In this document: positions 6,547 through 14,243 of the stretch, piece after piece | Position numbering within the stretch: the stretch's first letter is position 1 | How the letters are laid out: every line of letters starts with the position of its first letter | Source: Hyphomonadaceae bacterium UBA2389 | GTDB taxonomy: Bacteria; Pseudomonadota; Alphaproteobacteria; Caulobacterales; Aquidulcibacteraceae | Length of the DNA stretch: 24,307 bases | Assembly (NCBI GenBank): GCA_002343395.1 | Contig: DDSN01000012.1 | Location: 1 to 24,307, forward strand | Reading direction: 5' to 3' | Translations under genes and position numbers: made by a program | The notes under the pieces: model-generated | Database searches by the model: none | The model's input: the letters and a program-made list of their open reading frames with translations, nothing else | Told to the model about the DNA's origin: nothing

Positions 6547-7259
6547 GCGACACGGTCTACTACGCGATCGGCGACGTGCATGGCGAGATCGACAAGCTCG
6601 ATCGGCTGCTTGAGTACATCCGCGAAGATGCGCGCAGCTTGGGCGCGACATACCGGATCGTTTTCCTCGGCGACCTGATCGATCGCGGCCCCGACAGCCG
6701 GAGCGTGATGCAGCGGGCGGTCGACGTGACGGTGCGCGGCGAGGGCTTGGTGATCAGGGGCAATCACGAAGAGCTTATGCTGAACGCCTACGTGAATTGG
6801 GACACGACGGGCGTACATTATTGGGCGATCAATGGCGGCGACCAAACTATCGCAGCATACAAAAAAGCGAACGGCGATCGCGGCGATTGGCGCGAAGCGC
6901 TCGACGCGCACCACCTCTATTTCGCGCGCAATTTGCCGACGATCATGCGCGACGAGGCGCGCGGACTCGTGTTTGTGCACGGCGGCATCGACCCCAAGAC
7001 ATTCCCCGAATGCGGCGACGAAATTCGCATGTGGACCCGATCAAATAAATTTTTCGATCCAGGACGCTGGCCCGACAGACCCGAGCTTGAGCGCATTCTG
7101 GTCGTGCATGGACATACGCCGACCAAGAACTTCGAGCCTCACGTGAACCCGCGCCGCATCAATGTCGATACCGGCGCATGCTTCGGCGGGCCGCTTACGT
7201 CGGTTGTGCTTGCCCCGGGCGAGCCGCCGCGTTTCCTGAGCGCGCGAACGCCGCGATGA
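6543..7259 (+). CDS. Serine/threonine phosphatase-like metallophosphoesterase (PPP family)
   Basis: The 238 residues carry the full set of PPP/calcineurin-like metal ligands. These are GDVHG (10-14), GDLIDRG (43-49), GNHE (73-76), VHGG (145-148) and HGHTP (189-193), with a late DTGACFGG. It is expected to bind two metal ions and hydrolyse phosphoesters in the cytoplasm. Bacterial relatives include PrpA-like protein phosphatases and ApaH-like diadenosine-tetraphosphatases, and the substrate cannot be chosen from sequence. ATG 6543 overlaps the rarD stop by ATGA, giving translational coupling. The 3' end overlaps the convergent GT87 gene by 65 bp. Confidence 0.92.
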   Translation: MSDTVYYAIGDVHGEIDKLDRLLEYIREDARSLGATYRIVFLGDLIDRGPDSRSVMQRAVDVTVRGEGLVIRGNHEELMLNAYVNWDTTGVHYWAINGGDQTIAAYKKANGDRGDWREALDAHHLYFARNLPTIMRDEARGLVFVHGGIDPKTFPECGDEIRMWTRSNKFFDPGRWPDRPELERILVVHGHTPTKNFEPHVNPRRINVDTGACFGGPLTSVVLAPGEPPRFLSARTPR

Positions 7260-8382
7260 GCAATACCCACGCCGCCAGCGGACAAAGCGGGAAGGGCTCT
7301 AGGAAATACCCAATTGTGAGAGTGAGACCCGCGCTCCAGGCCAAGACGGCGGCGAGGAGTTCAAAGCGCGTGCGCGGAACGCCGAGGAGCGCGGCGCCGA
7401 CGCCAAGCAAAATGCCGTCATAAAAAAATAGATAGGGCGATATCAGCAGCGTGCCCGCGCACAGGGCGGCGGCCTGCGCGCCGAACTGTTGCGTGCGTTG
7501 CGTGCGCAGAAATATCCACCCAGACAAACCCGCGCCGAGCGCGGCGCTTACCGCGTGGGCGATGGTCGCGGCGTCGCGATCGACATGCCATTGCAGCAAG
7601 TTCGCAAAGAGGCTTGCATAGGCCGGCGTCGTGATGCGCTGTTCGCTGATCAGCGCGGCGGAGCGCTCGAGGCTCTCGAAGAACCGTAGGTAGGTTTCGA
7701 AGCCAAAGACCAGTCCGGCGAGCAGGATGAAGCTCAATGTTGAAACGGCGGCGGCGAAGAATGCGCGCCAGCGCCCGGTGATCGCCAGCAGAAATGGCCA
7801 AAGAACGGCGAGGTGCGGTTTGATCGCGAGCAGGCCGACGAGTGCGCCGGCCGCACGCGGGCGCTTGTCGAGCCAATGCAAGGCGAGCCCCGTGATGGCG
7901 GCGATCAACAAACCGACTTGCGCTGTGGCGAGGTGATAAAAGGCGGCGGGCATGGTCGCGGCGAAAAGGAGCGCGCGCGCGTCGGGCAAGAGCTTGCGTG
8001 CGACGACAAAGTAGAAGGCTCCAGTCACGGTCAGGAATACGACCGCAGAGACAGGAAATGGCAGCAGCGCGAGCGGCGTCACGATGAGCAGAAAGGTCGG
8101 CGGCGAATTCCACGGCGCATGGAAGCGAATCGGCGTGATGGCCTGTTGGTGATAAATCCACGTGGTCGCACGGTCGTGGACTTCGGCGACATGCCCCTCA
8201 AGCGTGGCGCGGCCAGCGCTCCAGAAAGCGATATAGTCGCCGAACACGGGCTGGCCGCTGGCGAGCGCCCAATCGTGCGCGCCTTGCAGCACCCAGATGA
8301 AAACGCCAAGCAGGCCAAGCGCAACGAGGACGGCGCCGACCTCGAACAGGAGTCGCATCCAGGGGCGAACAGTCAAAGGCAT
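7195..8382 (-). CDS. GT87-type (DUF2029) membrane glycosyltransferase-like protein
   Basis: A 395-residue integral membrane protein with about ten hydrophobic segments. The first periplasmic loop carries GDYIAFWSAGRATLEG (48-63), the characteristic acidic-aromatic motif of the DUF2029/GT87 family. Characterised actinobacterial members are polyprenyl-phosphate-mannose-dependent mannosyltransferases. Here donor and acceptor are unknown. A conserved 'LLAIKPHLAVLWPFLL' segment lies mid-protein. ATG 8382 overlaps the end of the serine-hydrolase gene by 10 bp, so the two are probably co-transcribed and coupled. The C-terminus runs 65 bp into the phosphatase gene on the other strand. Confidence 0.85.
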   Translation of the reverse strand: MPLTVRPWMRLLFEVGAVLVALGLLGVFIWVLQGAHDWALASGQPVFGDYIAFWSAGRATLEGHVAEVHDRATTWIYHQQAITPIRFHAPWNSPPTFLLIVTPLALLPFPVSAVVFLTVTGAFYFVVARKLLPDARALLFAATMPAAFYHLATAQVGLLIAAITGLALHWLDKRPRAAGALVGLLAIKPHLAVLWPFLLAITGRWRAFFAAAVSTLSFILLAGLVFGFETYLRFFESLERSAALISEQRITTPAYASLFANLLQWHVDRDAATIAHAVSAALGAGLSGWIFLRTQRTQQFGAQAAALCAGTLLISPYLFFYDGILLGVGAALLGVPRTRFELLAAVLAWSAGLTLTIGYFLEPFPLCPLAAWVLLIAAFARSGNAAARPGQAQPT

Positions 8383-9479
8383 GCGTAGAGCGCTTCGATG
8401 AGTTTGAGCGAACGTGGATCGCCCGCGATGTGGTGGGATTGCTTGTTCATAGCGTAGCCGACTGAGATGCGTACATCCGGATCGCCGAAGCCGACGGAAC
8501 CGCCCATGCCGGAATGCCCGAACGCGGCGCGGTTCGGGCCGTAGAATCCATTAGAGTTGCCCATGACGCCGGTGCGCCAGTCAACTGGGAACGGCAAAAC
8601 CAAATCGGCGCCGTCGGCGCGTTGCGTCGTCAGCGCTAAAAACGCTTTGTCTGAGAGGAGACGCTTTCCGGCGATCGCCCCGCCCGTCGCATAGGCCTCG
8701 AAGAGCCGCGCAACGGAGCGCGCATTGCCATGCCCGTTCGCGGAGGGGATCTCGATCTTGCGCCACTGTGTCGATCCACGCACCGGCGCGGACCACTTTG
8801 TGAAGAAGGCTGCTTTGCGTGGCGGCGTGATTTCGCCAAAATCTCCGCCGCGTGAGGGCTTTTTCATTTCGGCGCACCGCGGATGGTCGCATTCGGGCGT
8901 CCCGATCTGGAAATCGATTCCAAGCGGCACGCAGATCTCTTCTCGCAGGATCGTTCCCAACGAACGCTCGGCGGAGCGGGCGGCGATCTCGCCCGCGATG
9001 TACCCCCATGTCAGCGGATGGTAGCCGGACGCAGACCCGGGCGGCCACATCGGCGCAAGCGCTGCGATCGCTTGCGCGCACGCGGGCGGGTCGAGCCAGA
9101 GATCGGGATCGATGGGGTCGATAAATCCGGGCACGCCCGCCTGGTGCGCGAGGGTCTGCGCAATGGTGACTTTGTGTTTTCCATGCGCGCCGAACGCTGG
9201 CCACAGCGCGGAGAGCGGCGCCTCGTAATCGATGAGACCGTTGTCGTGAAGCGTGGCGAGCACGAGTGCGCTGATCGCCTTCGTCGTCGAGTACACGGGA
9301 ACAAGCGTGTCGCGCGCCCAGCGTCGGGTCTGCTCGCGGTCGGCCCAGCCGCCCCAAAGGTCGACAACCATCTCGCCGTCGCGCGCGGCGGCGAAGCTGG
9401 CGCCGAGTTCCTCGGACAGGTTGGCTTCAAATGTCTCGCGCACGCGCTCAAAGCCCGGCGCGACGTGGCCCTCGACCAT
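8373..9479 (-). CDS. Class C beta-lactamase-like serine hydrolase (family VIII esterase-like)
   Basis: 368 residues of the beta-lactamase/transpeptidase-like fold (Pfam Beta-lactamase). The nucleophile motif SxxK is S64-T-T-K67. The second motif is GYHPLTWG with Tyr153 in the place of the YxN tyrosine, as in family VIII esterases (YxL/YxP type). The third is HSGMGG (322-327), replacing KTG. No signal peptide is visible, so it is probably cytoplasmic. The substitutions favour an esterase or amidase over a true beta-lactamase. The 3' end overlaps the GT87 start, and it begins 3 bp after the end of the pyridoxal kinase gene, so the three minus-strand genes may form one transcript. Confidence 0.9.
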   Translation of the reverse strand: MVEGHVAPGFERVRETFEANLSEELGASFAAARDGEMVVDLWGGWADREQTRRWARDTLVPVYSTTKAISALVLATLHDNGLIDYEAPLSALWPAFGAHGKHKVTIAQTLAHQAGVPGFIDPIDPDLWLDPPACAQAIAALAPMWPPGSASGYHPLTWGYIAGEIAARSAERSLGTILREEICVPLGIDFQIGTPECDHPRCAEMKKPSRGGDFGEITPPRKAAFFTKWSAPVRGSTQWRKIEIPSANGHGNARSVARLFEAYATGGAIAGKRLLSDKAFLALTTQRADGADLVLPFPVDWRTGVMGNSNGFYGPNRAAFGHSGMGGSVGFGDPDVRISVGYAMNKQSHHIAGDPRSLKLIEALYACL

Positions 9480-9482
9480 CGC

Positions 9483-10331
9483 TTACTCCAGCGGCCGCGC
9501 CCGCGGCCAAGTCACCGGATCGGTGAGCACATCTTGCGCCTGAGGCAAGAGCAAATCGTCGCTGTCAGCAGCGAGGGAGCGGACGATCACGTCGTAAAGC
9601 GACCCGCTTGCCCCTTCGAGGGCGACGGCGGGCGCTTCTCCGCGCACGCGACGGGCGACGAACAGCGCGCTGAGGAGGTCGCCCGTGCCCTTCGGCGCGC
9701 GGGGCAAACGCGGCGTTTCGCAAAACCACTCGCCGCCTGACGCGCTGAGCAGATTGCCGATTCCGGTTGCGGTGCGGATCGACGACACCAGTGTCGGCTT
9801 GCCGAGGCGGCGTGCGGCGTGGCGGGCGTCATCCAGCGTTTCGATCGTGCGCCCGGTGATGACGCCGAGCTCATAGGCGTTGGGCGTCAGCCAGTCGGCG
9901 CGTTGGACGAGGCTCTGCACGACGGCGTCTGCGACGGTTTTGTCGACATAGGTGCGGCCGTCGTCGCCGAGCACGGGATCGCAAACGAACAAGGCCTTTG
10001 GATTGGAGGCCTTCACATGCTCGACGAGATCAAGGACCAACGGCGCCTGATCGGCGGCGCCGACATAGCCGGTGAGCACGGCGTCGACGTCGGCGAGCAC
10101 GTCGTCGGCGGCCAGCGCTTCCACCAAGGTCGCGAAGCGCGCTGCGGGTATCGGGCCGCCTCCCGGCGCGCCGCGATCCGGGCGGCGGCCGAGCAAGGCA
10201 GTCGGTAACTGTAGAACGCGCACGCCGAGGCGCTCCATCGCGAACGCCGCGACGGAATTGCCGACGCGCGCTGTGACCACCTGGCTCTGGATCGACAGAA
10301 CCGTCGGCGGACGGGTAAGAAAGTCGCTCAT
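9483..10331 (-). CDS. pdxY: Pyridoxal kinase (PdxY/PdxK-like)
   Basis: A 282-residue ribokinase-fold enzyme expected to phosphorylate pyridoxal or pyridoxine with ATP in the B6 salvage pathway. Seen motifs: VLSIQSQVVTARVGNS (11-26, substrate site), DPVLGDDG (118-125), TPNAYELG (149-156) and the anion-hole/catalytic-base motif GTGD (215-218). The segment LPTALLGRRPDRG (42-54) differs from the SNHT-type lid loop of the E. coli enzymes. The start codon is 40 bp from that of the divergent CoA-ester lyase, so the two share a short promoter region. Confidence 0.9.
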   Translation of the reverse strand: MSDFLTRPPTVLSIQSQVVTARVGNSVAAFAMERLGVRVLQLPTALLGRRPDRGAPGGGPIPAARFATLVEALAADDVLADVDAVLTGYVGAADQAPLVLDLVEHVKASNPKALFVCDPVLGDDGRTYVDKTVADAVVQSLVQRADWLTPNAYELGVITGRTIETLDDARHAARRLGKPTLVSSIRTATGIGNLLSASGGEWFCETPRLPRAPKGTGDLLSALFVARRVRGEAPAVALEGASGSLYDVIVRSLAADSDDLLLPQAQDVLTDPVTWPRARPLE

Positions 10332-10371
10332 TGCGGGCGATGGTCGCCTGCGTCGCGGTTTCGAGCAAGAG

Positions 10372-11238
10372 ATGACCCATCGCCCCCGTCGTTCATGCCT
10401 TTATATGCCCGGCGCAAACCAGAAGGCGCTCGAGAAGGCGAAGACGCTTGGCGCCGACGTGCTGTTGCTGGACTTGGAGGATTCAGTCGCGCCCGAAGCG
10501 AAGGGAGCCGCGCGGGAGACGGTGGTCGCGGCGCTCGGCGTGGGCGGCTACGGCGAACGCGAAGTGGTCGTGCGCGTGAACGCGCTGGCGACGCCATGGG
10601 GCCGCGAGGATATTCAGGCGGCAGGCGCGGCTAAACCCAATGGCGTGCTCGCCCCCAAGGTCGAAACCGGCGACGAGGTGATCGCGCTTGACGATGCGAT
10701 GACCGAGGCGGGTTTTTCCGATGACGCGGTTCTTTGGGTGATGATCGAAACGCCGCGCGCCATTCTAAACCTGGCGCCGATAGCGGCGGCGGCGCGCGGC
10801 ACGCGGCTGTCGGCGTTTGTAATGGGGACCAACGATCTCGCGAAGGAAATGCGCGCCCGTCCCGGCGCCGCGCGCATGCCGTTTCACGCCGCGCTATCGC
10901 TGACGGTTCTCGCCGCGCGTGCGGAGGGTCTGAGCGCGATCGATGGCGTCTACAACGATATCGCCAACGCGGAGGGATTCGAAGCGGAATGCAGGCAGGG
11001 GCTTGATTTCGGCTTCGACGGCAAGACCTTGATCCACCCCTCGCAGATCGAGGCATGCAACCGCGTGTTCGCGCCAACAGCCGAGGAAATCGCGCGCGCG
11101 CGCGCTGTTATCGCTGCGTTCTTGCTGCCCGAGAACGTCGGCAAAGGCGTGATCAAGGTGGATGGGAAGATGACAGAATTGCTACATTTGGAAGAGGCGC
11201 GGCGCGTGGTGGCGGTGGCGGAGGCGATCGGCGGCTGA
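10372..11238 (+). CDS. CoA-ester lyase (HpcH/HpaI, citrate-lyase-beta-like)
   Basis: The 288-residue TIM-barrel enzyme belongs to the family that cleaves or forms beta-hydroxyacyl-CoA esters (malyl-CoA, methylmalyl-CoA, citramalyl-CoA) or hydrolyses malyl-CoA. Visible motifs: SCLYMPGAN (8-16), LLDLEDSVAP (32-41), VVRVN with Arg69, MIETPRA with metal-ligand Glu126, and GTNDLA with Asp155. The late GFDGKTLIHPSQI (214-226) is the usual CoA-binding end. ATG 10372 gives the family N-terminus; the frame is open further upstream, but that part is antisense to pdxY. The mesaconyl-CoA hydratase 3 kb downstream suggests a role in the ethylmalonyl-CoA pathway, but a general citramalyl/malyl-CoA activity is equally possible. 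Confidence 0.88.
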   Translation: MTHRPRRSCLYMPGANQKALEKAKTLGADVLLLDLEDSVAPEAKGAARETVVAALGVGGYGEREVVVRVNALATPWGREDIQAAGAAKPNGVLAPKVETGDEVIALDDAMTEAGFSDDAVLWVMIETPRAILNLAPIAAAARGTRLSAFVMGTNDLAKEMRARPGAARMPFHAALSLTVLAARAEGLSAIDGVYNDIANAEGFEAECRQGLDFGFDGKTLIHPSQIEACNRVFAPTAEEIARARAVIAAFLLPENVGKGVIKVDGKMTELLHLEEARRVVAVAEAIGG

Positions 11239-11294
11239 CGACCTTCAGGCGCGATTCATGTCCGTCGTGCGCAGATGACAGCGGGAGCATTCAC

Positions 11295-12401
11295 ATGATT
11301 GATCGACGCGCTGTCCTTGCGGGACTAGGTGCAAGCATCGCCGCGCCGGCTTTCGCGCAGCCGGCGTCAACGCGGCCGTTTCGCATGGGCGTGACCTTGT
11401 GGCCGCCCGATCTTACCAACGAAGCCATCGCCATGCTCGTGCGTTTCATCGCTGAGGAATGCGACATGGCCGCGCCGATGATTCTGGGCGGCGTGCCATG
11501 GCCGCAATCGCTCGCGGGCGAACCTTACAGCGCTCGGCTCAACGGCGACCTCGCATACCGGCCGCCGGCTGGACACAAGCTGCTGTTTTCGATCGGCGCG
11601 CTCAACGCCGTCCGCACCGGCATGGCGCCGCATTGGGCGGAGACCGACAACCAGCCTATTCCAGCGCCGTTCGCGGGGTTGGCGTTCGACGATGCGCGCG
11701 TGGTGCGCGCCTATACGAATTTCGCGTTGCGCGCTTACGAGGCGTCGCGCCCCGACTGGTTCATCATTGGCATTGAACCTAACATCCTGTTGGCGTCGAC
11801 GCCCGCCGCATGGCCCGCATACAAGACGCTGCACCGGCGGACGTACGAGGCGGTGAAGGAACGCTATCCGCAGGCCAGGGTGTGTTTCAGCATCTCCGCG
11901 CTGCATTTGCTGGGGCTTTCCACGGGCGTCGACGCGGCCCAGCAACGGCGCGAGATGCTTGATCTCATGCGCTGGAGCGACATGGCGGTGTTCAGCATTT
12001 ACCCGCATACGAGTTGGGATGTACCGCGTCCGCTGCCGGCGGATTTTTTCGACTTCGTTCGCGACTTCGCGGAAGCCGCCGGCGGCAAGCCGATCGGGGT
12101 CTCTGAGAGCGGGTACACCTCGCGCAATGTCATGGTGGGCCTTATCCCGCTTTTTGGGTCGCCCGCCGGCCAGGCGCGCTACATGGAACTGCTGCTCGCC
12201 GCCGCCGAGCGGGACCGCTACGCGTTTGTGGTCAACTTCACGCCGTACGACTACGAACGGCTCACGCGGCGGCTGAGCGGAGACATTCGCACGTTGGCGT
12301 GGATCTGGACCTATTGCGGCCTCATGCGCAGCAATGGCCGCGCCAAACCGGCGATGGAGGTATGGCGACGCTACCTCGCGCGTCGGGTCACGGCCAGTTG
12401 A
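11295..12401 (+). CDS. Exported TIM-barrel glycosidase-like protein, function unknown
   Basis: 368 residues. The N-terminus MIDRRAVLAGLG...APAFAQPA (1-23) is a signal peptide of possible Tat type (twin arginine at 4-5), with cleavage near AFA-QPA. The mature part looks like a clan-A glycoside hydrolase barrel. MGVTLWPPD forms the first strand. WFIIGIEPNI places Glu161 at the acid/base position, where classical members have Asn-Glu. AVFSIYPHTSWD follows, and IGVSESGYTS places Glu271 at the nucleophile position. The pattern recalls GH53-like galactanases, but the match is weak and the substrate is unknown. Start ATG 11295 has a GGGAG sequence upstream. The 3' end overlaps the convergent DUF2269 gene by 14 bp. 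Confidence 0.72.
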   Translation: MIDRRAVLAGLGASIAAPAFAQPASTRPFRMGVTLWPPDLTNEAIAMLVRFIAEECDMAAPMILGGVPWPQSLAGEPYSARLNGDLAYRPPAGHKLLFSIGALNAVRTGMAPHWAETDNQPIPAPFAGLAFDDARVVRAYTNFALRAYEASRPDWFIIGIEPNILLASTPAAWPAYKTLHRRTYEAVKERYPQARVCFSISALHLLGLSTGVDAAQQRREMLDLMRWSDMAVFSIYPHTSWDVPRPLPADFFDFVRDFAEAAGGKPIGVSESGYTSRNVMVGLIPLFGSPAGQARYMELLLAAAERDRYAFVVNFTPYDYERLTRRLSGDIRTLAWIWTYCGLMRSNGRAKPAMEVWRRYLARRVTAS

Positions 12402-12867
12402 GCACGGGTTGCGCGCGCATCAGCCAGATGATCGCGAGCACGGCGAAGAAGGCAGGAAAACCGCAAGCGAACCAAGCGCGGTAGAGTTGGTGATAACGTG
12501 TCGGCAGAGGCGCGTTTGTGCGCGCCGCTTCGGCGGCGAGATCACGCATCTTAGATTGCATCCAAACGACAGGCAGCCAGAAGCACCCGGTGATGATGTA
12601 GAGCAGAAGCGACAGCACGATCCAGCCTTCGCTCCAGCTCCAACCGACGGCGTGGACCAGCGCCGCGCCCGTGATCGGTTGCGCGATGACCGCCGAGGCC
12701 GTGAAAATCCAATCGGCGATCACCACGATGCGTGCTGTGTGGGCGATCAGAGCGGCGTTTCCAGTGCGGTGCGCCATCATCATGAAGAAGGCGATGCCGG
12801 CGCCTGTGCCGAGGAGAACGCAGGCGCCGATCACATGCGCCCAGCGCAGCAGCGGGAGCCAATCCAC
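12388..12867 (-). CDS. DUF2269-family membrane protein
   Basis: A 159-residue membrane protein with four hydrophobic helices. It starts with LLRWAHVIGACVLLGTGAG, the typical first helix of DUF2269, and ends with an RAWFACGFPAFFAVLAIIWLM helix. Other conserved-looking parts are ADWIFTASAVIAQPITG and GCFWLPVVWMQ. The biochemical role of the family is unknown. The start is GTG 12867, whose first G is the last base of the upstream gene's TAG stop (TAGTG). This one-base overlap points to translational coupling with the SDR-DoxX gene. A longer open frame back to 13044 is only an overlap with that gene. Confidence 0.85.
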   Translation of the reverse strand: MDWLPLLRWAHVIGACVLLGTGAGIAFFMMMAHRTGNAALIAHTARIVVIADWIFTASAVIAQPITGAALVHAVGWSWSEGWIVLSLLLYIITGCFWLPVVWMQSKMRDLAAEAARTNAPLPTRYHQLYRAWFACGFPAFFAVLAIIWLMRAQPVLNWP

Positions 12868-14156
12868 TAGCGTTCCTCCAACATCGCCGCGCACACGAGC
12901 GCGAGCAAGGCCGCGGGCACGGTTTTTACGAAAGCGCCCAATGGATCGAGCCACAACGCGGGCGTAACCACGCTTCCCGCGATGAGATAAAGCGCGGTCA
13001 ACCCAGCCATGCCGTAACATGCCAACCGCGCCCAAGGCCGCCACAACAGCGCCGCGCCAAGGGCGATATCGGCCAGCGACCCGGCCATGACAAATATCTG
13101 AGGATGGTCAAGACTTCCCGCCAATATCGCGGCGGCGGCGTCGCGCTGCGCCAGGCCAATGGCGCCCGAGACAATCCAGAACGCTGACAGCGTGACAATC
13201 ATCAGCGGCAAGACCAAGTGCATGCGCGCGAACAGGCGATCCTGCTTCGTGGCGGGCCGGCGCGCTAGACTTTCTGGGAAAGCGGCGGCGTCCTTTCCGT
13301 TGAGCGTTCGCCACCGGCTCGGATCGCCGACAACGCCGCGTGCGAGCGCGCGCAAGGACGTCGTGCGCAGAGGCGATCGCCAACCCAACCAGCCGGCGGC
13401 GTCTCCAATGCCCGCGATCAGCGCGCCCAGGAGCGGCGGCGCGGCAAGCGTGGCGCGCGGCGGCGGAAACCCATGCCAAGCGCGCACGCGCGCGACGATC
13501 TCGCCTAACGTCAGTGGCGCGACCTCCACAAGATCGATGTCTGATCCTTTGGGTAGGGCGCCGTCCACGGCGTCGGCGACGGCGCGGCTGACGTCATCAA
13601 TGTCGACGGTTTGCACGCGGGCGTCCGCGAGCATGATCGGCTGCACAATGGGGAACGCGGCCAGCATGCGCACAAGCGCCGTGCCGCCCGTGGCCGTGCG
13701 TCCCCACACAAGGCCGGGGCGAAAAATCACCCAGTCGAGCGCGCTTTCGGCTAACGCCGCGTCGGCGGCGGCCTTTGTGCGCAGAAAGCCGGTCGTCGCG
13801 TCGGCGCTGACGCCGGGCGCGCTGATCTGAACGAAGCGCTTTACGTTGGATTGCTCGCACGCGGCGATTAGGGTGCGGATCGCGATGTCCTGCACGGCGG
13901 CGACGTCGTCGCGCAATCCATCCTGCAACGCGCCGGAGGCGTTTACGACGCAGTCGACGCCCTCAAGCAAGGGCGCCCAACGTGTGGGGCTGTCGAGCGT
14001 GGCGATGTCCGCGGCGCGCCACCGGGCGGCAGGCAGGACGCGTTGGCCGTGTCGAGCGTTGCGGCCGAGCGCGATGACCTCGTGTCCGCGCGCCAACAGC
14101 GTTCGCCCAGCCTCAAGGCCAATAAACCCGTAACCGCCTAGGAGCAGGACTTTCAT
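12867..14156 (-). CDS. SDR-family NAD(P)-binding protein fused to DoxX-like membrane domain
   Basis: 429 residues in two parts. Residues 1-300 are an atypical short-chain dehydrogenase/epimerase-like fold with the nucleotide-binding motif GGYGFIG (7-13). A VVNASGALQDG segment and a FVQISAPGVS strand follow, but no clear catalytic YxxxK is evident (KAAADAAL stands near its place). Residues about 310-429 contain four membrane helices of DoxX-like type. Such fusions occur in proteobacteria; enzyme activity is unproven, and quinone- or redox-linked roles have been suggested for relatives. It is coupled to the DUF2269 gene downstream. The start lies 87 bp from the divergent mesaconyl-CoA hydratase. 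Confidence 0.85.
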   Translation of the reverse strand: MKVLLLGGYGFIGLEAGRTLLARGHEVIALGRNARHGQRVLPAARWRAADIATLDSPTRWAPLLEGVDCVVNASGALQDGLRDDVAAVQDIAIRTLIAACEQSNVKRFVQISAPGVSADATTGFLRTKAAADAALAESALDWVIFRPGLVWGRTATGGTALVRMLAAFPIVQPIMLADARVQTVDIDDVSRAVADAVDGALPKGSDIDLVEVAPLTLGEIVARVRAWHGFPPPRATLAAPPLLGALIAGIGDAAGWLGWRSPLRTTSLRALARGVVGDPSRWRTLNGKDAAAFPESLARRPATKQDRLFARMHLVLPLMIVTLSAFWIVSGAIGLAQRDAAAAILAGSLDHPQIFVMAGSLADIALGAALLWRPWARLACYGMAGLTALYLIAGSVVTPALWLDPLGAFVKTVPAALLALVCAAMLEER

Positions 14157-14243
14157 CGTGACCGAGCGCTGCGGCGTTGCGCGGCCAAAGTCAATGCGTC
14201 GCGCTTGACGCTTGGGCGGTCGGACCGCAAGAACGACGCCGTT

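Noticed and set aside
8373..9479. Serine hydrolase as an antibiotic-resistance beta-lactamase
   Set aside because: There is no signal peptide, the YxN position reads YHP, and KTG is replaced by HSG, which points to an esterase-like relative.
10072..10371. Upstream extension of the CoA-ester lyase
   Set aside because: The 100 codons lie antisense within pdxY and have the composition of a shadow frame. The family N-terminus begins at 10372.
11055..11294. Upstream extension of the glycosidase-like gene
   Set aside because: It overlaps the lyase end in another frame. The signal peptide begins exactly at ATG 11295.
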